The notes: generated by a model from the sequence alone, not told the origin. A stretch of 64,000 nucleotides of DNA from Stenotrophomonas sp. 24(2023) (GCF_030913365.1 NZ_CP133160.1:992001-1056000); one strand, 5' to 3'. Counted from the first letter of the stretch, positions 9,449-18,338 are shown. Translations and numbers: made by a program.

Positions 9449-10387
9449 TCAGGCAGCGCCCAGGGCGCCCCGGACCAGGGCCTCGAAACGCTGCTGGTCG
9501 TAGGCCATCAGCAGGTCACAGTTGTCGGGCTGGCCGGTCTGGCGGTTCCAGTCGACGATGGTGGCACCGCGGCTGAACGTGCCGTTCAGTTCGATGTTCA
9601 CCGGCCGCGATTCCACCTGCAGCTGCCCTTCCGGGTTCAATGCCCAGGCCATGGCCACTGCATCGGCGGTGTACCAGCGGCCGCCCTTGCTGTCCTCGGA
9701 CAGGCCGCGGGTCTTGCGCGAGATCAGCTCGTAGAAGCGGGCGCGGTCCGAATCGGCCTGCAGCCAGGTTTCGGCAGCCTGCAGGGGCAGGCCATGGGCG
9801 ACGGTGGCTTCCCAGTCCGACACCCGCAGGTGCTTGAACGCGGTGAACACCACGTGCGCCGCTTCCGGGTCGAAGGCGATGTTGAATTCGGCCGCCGGGG
9901 TGATGTTGCCGTGGCAGGTGACCGCCCCGCCCATCACCACGATGTGCTTGATGCGCTGGGGCAGGGTCGGGTCCAGCTTCAGGGCCAGGGCCAGGTTGGT
10001 CAGCGGGCCGAGCATGACCAGCATCAGTTCGCCGGCATGTTCGTGCGACAGGCGCAGGATGGCCAGCGCGGCATGTTCGGCCTCGGCCTGGCGGCTGGGC
10101 GGCGGCAGGTCCACGTCGCCATAGCCGTCGCGGCCGTGCACGTGGGCGGCGTCCACGGACGGGTGGATGAGCGGGTCGGGGCTGCCGGCAAACACCGGCA
10201 CGTCGGTGCGGCCGACGATGTCGCAGAGCTTGAGGGCGTTGCGGACGGTGTACTGCAGGCCCACGTTGCCGGCGGCGATGGTCAGGGCGACCACGTCGTG
10301 CCGTTCATCGGCAAAGGCCATCAACAGGGCCAGGGCGTCATCCACACCGGGGTCGGTGTCGATCAACAGCGGGATCTTCTTGCTCAT
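9449..10387 (-). CDS. Inosine-uridine preferring nucleoside hydrolase family protein
   Basis: Cleaves the N-glycosidic bond of ribonucleosides in salvage; cytoplasmic, 312 aa. The calcium-binding signature DTDPGVDDA sits at residues 10-18, followed by the family blocks LVMLGPLTNLALAL, IVVMGGAV and PAAEFNIAFDPEAA, and a late aspartate in YTADAVAMAWAL. The start is ATG 10387 (MSKKIPLLIDTD); the frame stays open another 166 codons upstream but that part is repeat-derived spacer. Substrate preference within IunH/RihA-type enzymes cannot be told. It is followed by the inverted repeat at 9387-9414. Confidence 0.92.
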   Translation of the reverse strand: MSKKIPLLIDTDPGVDDALALLMAFADERHDVVALTIAAGNVGLQYTVRNALKLCDIVGRTDVPVFAGSPDPLIHPSVDAAHVHGRDGYGDVDLPPPSRQAEAEHAALAILRLSHEHAGELMLVMLGPLTNLALALKLDPTLPQRIKHIVVMGGAVTCHGNITPAAEFNIAFDPEAAHVVFTAFKHLRVSDWEATVAHGLPLQAAETWLQADSDRARFYELISRKTRGLSEDSKGGRWYTADAVAMAWALNPEGQLQVESRPVNIELNGTFSRGATIVDWNRQTGQPDNCDLLMAYDQQRFEALVRGALGAA

Positions 10388-10436
10388 GGGTGCCGTCTTC
10401 AGATCGGCAACGAAGTGTGGACCGGGATGATGACCG

Positions 10437-10645
10437 TTGCAAGACCGGGGGCTGGGGGGTGGCCGGGCGGCACCCGCAGAAGCTGGAGCCGAAGCAACGG
10501 CAAAGGCCGGCAGTCCGTGGGAGGGCGGGATGGGTCCGGTGGCAGGGGACGCCGTGAACCCGTCCCTGGGGGCTTGGCCGCGGCGTCCATGCCGCGGACA
10601 CCCCTGCCACCGGACCCATCCCACCTTCGACAGTTTCCCGTGATC
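10437..10645. repeat. Dispersed repeat element containing a 96-bp palindrome
   Basis: A 22-bp perfect arm begins at 10527 (GGGATGGGTCCGGTGG) and its complement ends at 10622. An inner stem CCGCGG/CCGCGG lies at 10579-10598. The edges (TCTGCGGGTGC on the complement near 10480, AACTGTCGAAGG near 10635) and the core AGCCCCCA...GGGTTCACGGCGT recur in 27293-27430, so this is one member of a family. There is no gene in 10388-10693. Confidence 0.7.
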
Positions 10646-10672
10646 TGTCGGAACGGCGTCCTGCTCTGGCAG

Positions 10673-10692
10673 GTGTCGACCTTGGTCGACAC
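10673..10692. repeat. 20-bp perfect palindrome
   Basis: GTGTCGACC and GGTCGACAC flank TT. It is a REP-like hairpin placed directly before the GTGGATCC repeat that opens the duplicated module. Confidence 0.7.
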
Positions 10693-10740
10693 GGTGGATC
10701 CACGCCATGCGTGGATGAAACCTGGAACGACGCGCGGATG

Positions 10741-11104
10741 TCGCGTTCTGACGTAATCGGTATGGCCTGTGCGATGGCGATGGCGACGCACGTTTTTCGA
10801 TGTTTCCAACAATTCTCATTGAAGCCTCGAGGCATACCGTGGACATCATGACGAGCCATCGACAACGGATGGCACGGGACTCCAATCCCGTTCGACTGGC
10901 TGTTGTTTACGCTTGCCTGCCGGCGTTGCGCGTTTGTTGCGTGGCGTCGGCAGGCAATCCGTCCGTATGCCTTATGGCGGGCGGTGCGTGGAGGGCCTTG
11001 TGCCCACCGGGCTGTAGCCAGTCACCGGTATTGGAGCCACTCACCGCCCGCCACCCTCGCCGTCGCGTTGGTGGCCCCTTGTTCCGTGCACAAGGAGTGC
11101 CGAG
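10741..11104 (+). other. Conserved non-coding leader of module A
   Basis: No convincing gene is present. The block GACGCACGTTTTTCGATG, CAACAATTCTCATTGAAGCC and what follows is almost identical to 11443-11570. A stem TTGCCTGCCG/CGGCAGGCAA (about 10913-10957) is kept in module B despite loop changes. ATTCTCATT resembles half of a Fur site, but the other half is missing. Confidence 0.45.
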
Positions 11105-11363
11105 ATGACTGCTTCGCGCTATCCACTGCTGTTCGCCACGTTGGGCGAGAGAGCGGCGGACACCGGGGCAATGCATGGCACTGGAACGCATCGACCGGGC
11201 CACGGCTGGACTGACCGTGCTGCTGGAACTGCTGCATGCCACCGAGCGCGTGCGCGTGGATGGTGGGGAGGAGCACCACGTGGGCGACAGCGTACGCGAA
11301 GGGCTGCTGCTGGCCTGCCGCGGCCTGTCCGAATACGTGGGCAGCCAGTTGCCGTCCGCATAG
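11105..11363 (+). pseudogene. Broken copy of the 136-aa module gene
   Basis: It begins MTASRYPLLFATLGE like the intact copy at 11814, then jumps from codon 15 to the region that corresponds to 12003 onward. The missing 152 bp run between two TGGGCGA direct repeats in the intact copy, so slipped-strand deletion is likely. Because 152 is not a multiple of three, the N-terminus reads out of frame afterwards. The C-terminal 62 codons (11175-11363, MALERIDRATAGLTVLLELL) stay intact in their own frame and could only be made from an internal start. Confidence 0.8.
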
Positions 11364-11368
11364 ACACC

Positions 11369-11387
11369 TGCCAGGCATGGCCTGGCA
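11369..11387. repeat. Short palindrome TGCCAGGC...GCCTGGCA
   Basis: A 19-bp near-perfect hairpin right after the broken gene. The same element follows the intact copy at 12230-12248, so it belongs to the duplicated module. Confidence 0.7.
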
Positions 11388-11395
11388 CTCCCCAT

Positions 11396-11419
11396 GTAGA
11401 TCCACGCCATGCGTGGATG
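11396..11419 (+). repeat. SMAG/GTAG repeat
   Basis: GTAGATCCACG followed by the complementary arm CGTGGAT. It marks the boundary between modules A and B. Confidence 0.85.
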
Positions 11420-11813
11420 AATGCCGGAACGGCACGCGAATCTCGCGTTCTGACGTAATCGGCATGGCCTGTGCGATGGCGATGGCGACGCACGTTTTTC
11501 GATGTTTCCAACAATTCTCATTGAAGCCTCGGGGCATACCGTGAACATCATGACGAGCCATCGACAACGGATGGCACGGGCTTGCAATCCCGTTTGACTG
11601 TTGTGTTGTTTACGCTTGCCTGCCGGCGTTGCGCGCGTATTCCTGCGTGGCGTCCGGCAGGCAATCCGTCCACGCCCCTTACGGCGGGCGGTGCGTGGGG
11701 GCCTCGTGCCCGCCGGCGTTTCAGCGACAGTCACCGGTATTGCAACCACTCACCGCCCGCCACCCTCGCCGTCGCGTTGGTGGCCCCTTGTTCCGTGCAC
11801 AAGGAGTGCCGAG

Positions 11814-12224
11814 ATGACTGCTTCGCGCTATCCGCTGCTGTTCGCCACGTTGGGCGAAGATGCCGCCAGCATCCCCGATGCGCTGGCGCGCACGCTGGAA
11901 ACCACCCTGTCGGCCACCGGTGCCGATCCTGCCGGTGACGACCTCACGTTGTTGGGCTGCCTGCAACGCATCCGCCGGGGCGAAGGGGCCGATGGTCAGC
12001 CGTGGGCGAGAGAGCGGCGGACACCGGGGCAATGCATGGCACTGGAACGCATCGACCGGGCCACGGCCGGACTGACCGTGCTGCTGGAACTGCTGCATGC
12101 CACCGAACGCGTGCGCGTGGATGGTGGGGAGGAGCACCACGTGGGCGACAGCGTACGCGAAGGGCTGCTGCTGGCCTGCCGCGGCCTGTCCGAATACGTG
12201 GGCAGCCAGTTGCCGTCCGCATAG
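11814..12224 (+). CDS. Protein of unknown function, 136 aa (intact module copy)
   Basis: The family is not recognised. The protein starts MTASRYPLLFATLGED, has a polar middle with one Cys pair (LLGCLQRIRRGEG and PGQC), and a likely helical C-terminal half. That half holds a leucine-rich segment (TAGLTVLLELLHATERV), an acidic GGEEHH stretch and EGLLLACRGLSEYVGSQL. There is no signal peptide or membrane segment. ATG 11814 is preceded by AAGGAG (CAAGGAGTGCCGAG), a good ribosome site also present in the broken copy. It lies in a GTAG-bounded duplicated module with a structured leader. The first 71 codons of the longer open frame are leader sequence. Confidence 0.7.
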   Translation: MTASRYPLLFATLGEDAASIPDALARTLETTLSATGADPAGDDLTLLGCLQRIRRGEGADGQPWARERRTPGQCMALERIDRATAGLTVLLELLHATERVRVDGGEEHHVGDSVREGLLLACRGLSEYVGSQLPSA

Positions 12225-12229
12225 ACGCC

Positions 12230-12280
12230 TGCCAGGCATGGCCTGGCACTCCCCCTGTAGATCCACGCCGTGCGTGGATG
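12230..12280 (+). repeat. Palindrome pair closing module B
   Basis: The TGCCAGGC palindrome (12230-12248) is followed by a GTAG repeat (12257-12280, GTAGATCCACGCC). Then come about 20 bases matching the start of a further module before the recG 3' end. Confidence 0.8.
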
Positions 12281-12337
12281 AATGCAGGAACGGCGCGCAG
12301 GCAACCACCGTGCGCGGCCCGGCGCTACCCCGCGCGC

Positions 12338-14449
12338 TCAGGCCGAGGCGTAGCGCACGGCGGTGCCGATCCAGCGGGTGACCACGCGATCGGCCAGGGC
12401 CGGCTGTTCGGCCAGCAGGCGCTCGGCCAGGTCATGCACGCCGGGCAGCAGGCCGGCATCACGGGCCAGATCGGCAATGCGGAACCCGGCCAGGCCGGTC
12501 TGGCGGGTGCCCAGCAGTTCACCCGGGCCGCGCAGCTCCAGGTCCTTTTCGGCAATGACGAAGCCGTCGTTGGTTTCGCGCATGGTCTGCAGGCGCTCGC
12601 GCGCCATCTGCGAAAGCGGCGCCTGGTACAGCAGCACGCAGCGCGATACCGCCGAGCCGCGCCCCACGCGCCCGCGCAGCTGGTGCAGCTGCGCCAGGCC
12701 GAGGCGCTCGGCGTTCTCGATCACCATCAGCGAGGCGTTGGGTACGTCCACGCCTACTTCGATGACGGTGGTGGCCACCAGCAGGTCGATCTGCCCGGCC
12801 TTGAACGCCACCATCGTGGCCAGTTTTTCGGCTGCCTTCAGGCGGCCATGCACCAGCCCCACGCGCACGCCCGGCAGCAGCGCCTGCAGTGATTCGAAGG
12901 TGGCCTGCGCCGGGGTGGCGTCCAGTTCTTCACTTTCCTCGATGAGGGTGCACACCCAATACACCTGCCGCCCTTCCTGGCAGGCCAGGGCGATGCGTTC
13001 GATCAGCTCCGGGCGCCGGTCGTTGTTCAGCGCCACGGTCTGCACGGGCGTGCGCCCCGGCGGCAGTTCGTCGATGGCCGAGACATCCAGATCGGCGTAT
13101 TCGGACATCGCCAGCGTGCGCGGGATGGGCGTGGCCGTCATCACCAGCTGGTGCGGCACGCTGCGTCCGCCCGCGCCCTTGTCACGCAGGGCCAGCCGCT
13201 GGTGCACGCCGAAGCGGTGCTGCTCATCGACGATGGCCAGCGCCAGGTCCTGGAACACCACCGCGTCCTGCATCAGCGCATGGGTGCCGACCACCACCTG
13301 CGCTTCGCCGCTGGCAACCTGTTCCAGTACCTTCGCACGCGCCTTGCCGGTGACCTTGCCGGCCAGCCAGGTCACGCGCACGCCCAGCGGTTCCAGCCAG
13401 CCGCGCAGGTTGTTGAGGTGCTGTTCGGCCAGCAGTTCGGTCGGTGCCGCCAGCGCGACCTGCTTGCCCTGCTCCACCGCCAGCATGGCCGCCAGCGCGG
13501 CGACCACGGTCTTGCCCGAGCCGACATCGCCCTGCACCAGCCGCAGCATCGGGCTGGGCCGGGCAAGATCGTCGCGGATCTGCTTGAACACCCGCGCCTG
13601 CGCGCCGGTCAGCGCGAACGGCAGCTGCTTGAGCAGGGCCTTGGCCAGCGTGCCCCGCCCCGCCAACGGCGGCGCATGGTGGGCCTGCAGGGCGATGCGC
13701 TGGCGGCGCAGGCTCAGGTGGTGGGCCAGCAGTTCTTCCAGCGCCAGCCGGCGCTGTGCCGGATGGGTGCCGGCGGCCAGCGCGGCCAGGTCGGCATCCG
13801 GTGGTGGGCGGTGCACGGTCAGCAGTGCGCTGCGCAGCGACGGCAGGGCCAGCCCATCCAGCCACCCGGCGGGCAGCAGTTCCAGCGTGGATTCTTCCGG
13901 CAGCCGGTCCAGCGCCTGGCCGATGAACCGGCGCATCGTGGCCGGGCCGATGCCCTCCACTGCCGGGTACACCGGGTCCAGGCTGTCGCCCAGTGCCGGG
14001 TCATCGGTACGGCCGAGAATCTGGTAGCTGGGGTGGACGATCTCCAGGCCCAGCTGGCCCGGCTTGGGCGTGCCGAAGCAGCGCAGCCGGGTGCCGACGG
14101 CGAACTGGCCCACCTGCTGCTGGCGGAAGTGGAAGAAGCGCAGCACCAGCGTGCCCTGCCCTTCATCCTCCACCGCCACCTTCAGCATGGGCCGGTAGCG
14201 CATGCCGCGCTCGACCGCCACCACCCGCGCTTCCACCTGCGCCGGCACGCCGTTGCGCAGGTCCTGGATGCGGGTCAGGGTGGTGCGGTCTTCATAGCGC
14301 AGCGGCAGGTGCAGCCACAGGTCCTGCAACGTGGCCAGGCCACGTGCCTGCAGCTTGGCGGCCACGGCCGGGCCGACGCCGGCGAGCATCGCCAGCGTCG
14401 CTTCGCCGGCCGGGGCCAGCGCCGGGGTCGCTACCGCCTTGCGCGCCAC
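12338..14449 (-). CDS. recG: ATP-dependent DNA helicase RecG
   Basis: Branch-migration helicase that remodels stalled forks and Holliday junctions; 703 aa, close to family length. The N-terminal wedge/OB domain includes LHLPLRYEDRTTL. The helicase core has Walker A GDVGSGKTVVA, motif II DEQHRFGVHQR, motif III TATPIPRT and motif VI QLRGRVGRG; the end has RQTGLAGFRIADL. The start appears to be GTG 14449, eight bases after the ridA stop, with no strong ribosome site. Order gmk-rpoZ-spoT-ridA-recG recalls E. coli gmk-rpoZ-spoT-trmH-recG. Confidence 0.96.
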   Translation of the reverse strand: MARKAVATPALAPAGEATLAMLAGVGPAVAAKLQARGLATLQDLWLHLPLRYEDRTTLTRIQDLRNGVPAQVEARVVAVERGMRYRPMLKVAVEDEGQGTLVLRFFHFRQQQVGQFAVGTRLRCFGTPKPGQLGLEIVHPSYQILGRTDDPALGDSLDPVYPAVEGIGPATMRRFIGQALDRLPEESTLELLPAGWLDGLALPSLRSALLTVHRPPPDADLAALAAGTHPAQRRLALEELLAHHLSLRRQRIALQAHHAPPLAGRGTLAKALLKQLPFALTGAQARVFKQIRDDLARPSPMLRLVQGDVGSGKTVVAALAAMLAVEQGKQVALAAPTELLAEQHLNNLRGWLEPLGVRVTWLAGKVTGKARAKVLEQVASGEAQVVVGTHALMQDAVVFQDLALAIVDEQHRFGVHQRLALRDKGAGGRSVPHQLVMTATPIPRTLAMSEYADLDVSAIDELPPGRTPVQTVALNNDRRPELIERIALACQEGRQVYWVCTLIEESEELDATPAQATFESLQALLPGVRVGLVHGRLKAAEKLATMVAFKAGQIDLLVATTVIEVGVDVPNASLMVIENAERLGLAQLHQLRGRVGRGSAVSRCVLLYQAPLSQMARERLQTMRETNDGFVIAEKDLELRGPGELLGTRQTGLAGFRIADLARDAGLLPGVHDLAERLLAEQPALADRVVTRWIGTAVRYASA

Positions 14450-14456
14450 GGGTGGG

Positions 14457-14843
<387 letters not shown>

Positions 14844-14907
14844 GGATCGCTCCGGTGCGTTGGGGAAAACAGAGCGCCGATTGTACCGGGTGGGGGCGGC
14901 ATCGGCT

Positions 14908-14950
14908 CGGGGTCGGGTCCGTTCCCCGGCGGGAAACGGACCTGACCCCG
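14908..14950. repeat. Imperfect inverted repeat upstream of ridA
   Basis: CGGGGTCGGGTCCGTTCCC pairs with GGGAAACGGACC...GACCCCG around CGGC, with one bulged A and one mismatch. It could be a terminator for spoT or a REP-type element; no T-run follows. Confidence 0.6.
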
Positions 14951-14973
14951 TGCCTTTGATTCATTCCGCGCAA

Positions 14974-14998
14974 TCATCCACGCAGGGCGTGGATCTAC
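14974..14998 (-). repeat. GTAG repeat that supplies the spoT stop codon
   Basis: Reading the minus strand, GTAGATCCACGCC begins at 14998. The TAG inside it (14997-14995) is the in-frame stop of spoT. Confidence 0.85.
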
Positions 14999-17157
14999 TG
15001 GCGGCGCACCGACTGCACGACCGACAGGCGGCGCAGGCGGCGCATCACTTCGGCCAGGTGGTTGCGGTCGCGTACCTGCACGCTGAACGCCAGCACGGCG
15101 GCGTTGAAGTCGCGGTCCAGGTAATCCACGCGTTCGATGTTGGAGTGGCTCTGGGCGATCGCCGCGGCCAGCTGCGCCAGCACGCCGGTACCGTTCTCCA
15201 CTTCCACCACCAGCGAGGTGTCGTAGTCGCCGGATACGGTGGTGTCCCAGCCGATCGGCACCCAGCGCTCGGGCGACTTGCGCAGTTCGGCCAGGTTCGG
15301 GCAGTCCATGCGGTGCACCACGATGCCCTTGCCGGCGGTGTGGTAGCCCATGATCTCGTCGCCGGGAATCGGCTGGCAGCAGCCGGCGAAACTGATCACC
15401 CCGCGCTCGCTGCCGTTGATGAGGATCTTTTCCTGCGAGAAGTGGCGCGAATGCGGGCCACCACGCAGCTCAGCGTAGGCCATCAGCGCCTGTGCGGCCT
15501 GGGTCGGCATCCAGTTGCCCAGTGCCACCTCGGCCAGCAGGGCCTCCAGGCGCGGGTAACGGTGCTCGGCCAGGAAGGCATCCAGGCGGCCCTTGGGCAG
15601 GCGCTCCAGCGAGGAATCCATCGCTTCCAGCGCACGGTCGAGCATGCGGTGGCCCAGCTGCACGGCATCTTCGTGTTCAAGCTGCTTGAGCTGGTGGCGG
15701 ATGGCGGTGCGTGCCTTGCTGGTCACCACGAATTCCAGCCACTGCGGCTTGGGCGTGGCCGAGCGCGCGGTGATGATTTCCACCGACTGGCCGCTGACCA
15801 GCTTGGTGCGCAGCGGCACCAGTTTCTTGTCCACGCGCGAGGCCACCGCCGTGTTGCCCACGTCGGTATGCACCGCGTAGGCGAAATCCAGCGCCGTGGC
15901 ATTACGCGGCAGCGCCAGGATCTTGCCCTTGGGGGTGAACAGGTAGACCTCGTCCGGGAACAGGTCGACCTTCACGTTGTCCAGGAATTCCAGCGACGAG
16001 CCGGCGGCACGCTGCGAATCGATCAGCTCGACGATCCAGGCGTGGGCACGGCTCTGCGCGCTGTTGGGGGCATCGCCGCCGAGCTTGTAGGTCCAGTGCG
16101 CGGCCACACCGCGCTCGGCGATCAGGTCCATTTCCTCGGTGCGGATCTGCACTTCGATCGGCGAGCCGTAGGGCCCGAACAACACCGTGTGCAGCGACTG
16201 GTAGCCGTTGGCCTTGGGAATGGCGATGAAATCGCGGAAGCGGCCATCGAGCGGCTTGAACGCGGCATGCACCGCACCCAGCGCGTGGTAACAGCTGGGC
16301 ACGCTGCGCACGACCAGGCGGAAGCCGAAGACATCCATCACCTGGTCGAAGGTCTTGTTCTCGTCGCGCATCTTGTTGTAGATGCTCCACGGGGTCTTGA
16401 TGCGGCTGACCAGGCGGTGTTCCAGCCCTTCCTTGGCCAGGCGCTGCGACAGCTGCACCTCCACCTGCGCCAGCGCTTCGCGGCGCACCACCGGCTGGCT
16501 GCGGATGTGTTTTTCCAGGATGGCGTGGCGCCACGGGTACAGCGCCTTGAAGCCGAGGTTCTGCAGTTCGCTCTTGACCAGGCTCATGCCCAGCCGCTGG
16601 GCGATGGGTGCGTAGATCTCCAGCGTCTCGCGGGCGATGCGGCCGCGGGCTTCGCGGCTCTGCGCGCCCAGCGTGCGCATGTTGTGCAGGCGGTCGGCCA
16701 GCTTGATCATGATCACGCGCAGGTCGCGCGACATGGCCAGCAGCATCTTGCGGAAGCTTTCGGCCGCCGCTTCCTGGCGGTCGCGGAACTTCAGCTTGTC
16801 CAGCTTGGTGACACCGTCGACCAGTTCGGCCACGGCTTCGCCGAACTCGGCAGCCAGGGCTTCACGGGTCAGCGGGGTGTCTTCGATGGTGTCGTGCAGG
16901 ATGGCGGCGATCAGCGCCTCCACGTCCAGCCCCAGCTCGGCCAGCACCTGCGCGACGGCGACCGGATGGGTGATGTAGGGCTCGCCCGACTTGCGGGTCT
17001 GGCCGGCGTGCGCGGCGGCGCCCACTTCCCAGGCGCGGCGCAGCAGCGGCAGCTGCTCCGGCGGCAGGTAGTGCGCTGCGCGCTCGAGCTGAAGGACGTA
17101 ATCAGGTACGGCCGCGGCGGGGTGCGCGGCTACCTTGGCAGTGGGGCCTGGGTTCAT
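14995..17157 (-). CDS. spoT: Bifunctional (p)ppGpp synthetase/hydrolase
   Basis: Makes and degrades the stringent-response alarmone; cytoplasmic, 720 aa. The HD hydrolase domain is at the N-terminus (HPVAVAQVLAELG, ILHDTIEDT, KLADRLHNMRTL). The synthetase domain follows (HRLVSRIKTPWSIYNKM, VDFGFRLVV-like block, GYQSLHTVLFGPYG), then a TGS domain (FTPKGKILALPRNATALDFAY), a Cys motif (GCCQPIPGD) and a C-terminal ACT domain ending RRLRRLSVVQSVRRQ. The His-Asp pair is intact, so hydrolase activity is expected. Its stop codon comes from a GTAG repeat. Confidence 0.96.
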   Translation of the reverse strand: MNPGPTAKVAAHPAAAVPDYVLQLERAAHYLPPEQLPLLRRAWEVGAAAHAGQTRKSGEPYITHPVAVAQVLAELGLDVEALIAAILHDTIEDTPLTREALAAEFGEAVAELVDGVTKLDKLKFRDRQEAAAESFRKMLLAMSRDLRVIMIKLADRLHNMRTLGAQSREARGRIARETLEIYAPIAQRLGMSLVKSELQNLGFKALYPWRHAILEKHIRSQPVVRREALAQVEVQLSQRLAKEGLEHRLVSRIKTPWSIYNKMRDENKTFDQVMDVFGFRLVVRSVPSCYHALGAVHAAFKPLDGRFRDFIAIPKANGYQSLHTVLFGPYGSPIEVQIRTEEMDLIAERGVAAHWTYKLGGDAPNSAQSRAHAWIVELIDSQRAAGSSLEFLDNVKVDLFPDEVYLFTPKGKILALPRNATALDFAYAVHTDVGNTAVASRVDKKLVPLRTKLVSGQSVEIITARSATPKPQWLEFVVTSKARTAIRHQLKQLEHEDAVQLGHRMLDRALEAMDSSLERLPKGRLDAFLAEHRYPRLEALLAEVALGNWMPTQAAQALMAYAELRGGPHSRHFSQEKILINGSERGVISFAGCCQPIPGDEIMGYHTAGKGIVVHRMDCPNLAELRKSPERWVPIGWDTTVSGDYDTSLVVEVENGTGVLAQLAAAIAQSHSNIERVDYLDRDFNAAVLAFSVQVRDRNHLAEVMRRLRRLSVVQSVRRQ

Positions 17158-17205
17158 GCCCGCAGCCTATGCCAGAGTGCGGTTTACGGCAAATACTGAA
17201 TGCGA

Positions 17206-17230
17206 AACAGCCCGCACGGGGCGGGCTGTT
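17206..17230 (-). terminator. Hairpin after rpoZ
   Basis: AACAGCCCGC and GCGGGCTGTT flank a 5-base loop, followed on the minus strand by TCGC. It lies between rpoZ and spoT and may reduce read-through into spoT. Confidence 0.6.
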
Positions 17231-17262
17231 CGGCGGTCCATCAATGACGTCGATCGATACGA

Positions 17263-17562
17263 TCAATCGTCGTTCTTGGACATGTCTTCGTCGGCGACCA
17301 CTTCGGCGGCAGCCCACTCCAGCGCTTCGCGCTCGGCACGCTCACGCTCGGCCTTCTCGACTTCGTCGATCAGGGCGTTGTCGATCTTGCGGGCGGCGAT
17401 TTCGCGCAGTGCCAGCACGGTCGGCTTGTCGTCGGTTTCGCTGTTGTCCAGGGTGGCCTGCACGCCGTTGGCGAGCTGGCGGGCACGCTTGGAGGCCATC
17501 ATGACCAGCTCGAAACGGTTGTTAACGACTTCCAGGCAATCTTCTACGGTGATGCGGGCCAT
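17263..17562 (-). CDS. rpoZ: RNA polymerase omega subunit
   Basis: Small subunit (99 aa) that helps assemble core RNA polymerase by binding beta-prime. It starts [30 protein letters not shown], the diagnostic omega N-terminus, and has [15 protein letters not shown]. The C-terminal acidic tail ([10 protein letters not shown]) is variable in the family. It follows gmk with its own promoter at 17616-17645. Confidence 0.97.
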   Translation of the reverse strand: MARITVEDCLEVVNNRFELVMMASKRARQLANGVQATLDNSETDDKPTVLALREIAARKIDNALIDEVEKAERERAEREALEWAAAEVVADEDMSKNDD

Positions 17563-17615
17563 ACGGGCTCCCGGCGACCGGTCGGCCGCTCAGTCGAATG
17601 AGGGAAAGGGGGTGG

Positions 17616-17645
17616 AGTATACGCGCAGGGGCTGGACAAAATCAA
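17616..17645 (-). promoter_or_regulatory. Sigma-70-type promoter for rpoZ
   Basis: On the minus strand TTGATT (17645-17640) and TATACT (17621-17616) are separated by 18 bases, about 55 bases before the rpoZ start. Confidence 0.65.
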
Positions 17646-17672
17646 GCCAACCCCTGCCGGACCCTTTAGGAA

Positions 17673-18338
17673 TCAATCAGTTGAGCCCGGATCCTGGGTC
17701 AGCAACGCCCGGATGAGGCCGGCATGGCGGACCTTCTGGGCCTCCCGGCGCAGGCGGCTGGCGGTGAAGATGGCGCACAGTTCGTCCACGGCCGTATCGA
17801 ACACTTCGTTGACGATGACGTAGTCGAAGTCGTTGAAGTGCAGCATTTCCTCGCGCGCCGCGCCCAGGCGCTGGGCGATCACCGTTTCGGTGTCCTGGCC
17901 CCGCTTGCGCATGCGGTCTTCCAGGGCCTGCTTGGACGGCGGCAGGATGAACACCGTCACCGTGCCCGGCACCAGCTGGCGCACCTGCTGCGCGCCCTGC
18001 CAGTCGATCTCCAGCAGCACATCCTGGCCGGCGGCCAGCTGCGGCTCCACCGACTGCCGGGCCGTGCCCTTCCAGTCGCCGTGCACCCAGGCGTGCTCGA
18101 AGAAATCGCCGGCGGCGATCATCCGCTCGAATTCCTCGGCGCTGACGAAGTGGTAGTGCTGGCCGTTCACTTCACCGGGGCGCATGGCGCGCGAGGTGAA
18201 GGAAATGGACAGGGCGATCTGCGGGTCGCGCGCCAGGGTGGCGTTGACGATGCTGCTCTTGCCGGCACCGGAGGGGGCGGCCACGATGTACAGCGTGCCG
18301 CGCGCGGGCGTGCCGGTCGGGGTGGGCTGGGTGCTCAT
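17673..18338 (-). CDS. gmk: Guanylate kinase
   Basis: Phosphorylates GMP to GDP with ATP; cytoplasmic, 221 aa. The P-loop APSGAGKSSIV is at about residues 20-30, the GMP-binding block SISFTSRAMRPGEVNGQHYHF follows, and DVLLEIDWQGAQQVR is the next conserved block. The N-terminal 15 residues (MSTQPTPTGTPARGT) extend beyond most homologues. ATG 18338 overlaps the yicC stop (ATGA), so the two are translationally coupled. Confidence 0.96.
   Translation of the reverse strand: MSTQPTPTGTPARGTLYIVAAPSGAGKSSIVNATLARDPQIALSISFTSRAMRPGEVNGQHYHFVSAEEFERMIAAGDFFEHAWVHGDWKGTARQSVEPQLAAGQDVLLEIDWQGAQQVRQLVPGTVTVFILPPSKQALEDRMRKRGQDTETVIAQRLGAAREEMLHFNDFDYVIVNEVFDTAVDELCAIFTASRLRREAQKVRHAGLIRALLTQDPGSTD

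Larger units (their letters stand above)
10694..12301. repeat. Tandem duplication bounded by GTAG-type repeats (two modules plus a remnant)
   Basis: Module A (10694-11395) and module B (11396-12256) each start with a GTGGATCC/GTAGATCC palindrome. Each continues through a nearly identical 110-bp block (10741-10860 and 11443-11570), a hairpin spacer and a small gene. A third palindrome at 12257-12280 is followed by the first 20 bases of another module. Module A is shorter, mainly because its gene lost 152 bp. The boundaries suggest recombination between the GTAG repeats. Confidence 0.88.

Noticed and set aside
10790..10830. Fur site in the duplicated leader (ATTCTCATTGA)
   Set aside because: Only the right half matches; the left half is absent in both copies.
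10338..11567. Repeated minus-strand frames starting MSMARHDVHG in both duplicated modules
   Set aside because: They recur because the DNA is duplicated. They run into unrelated sequence, lack a ribosome site and overlap palindromes.
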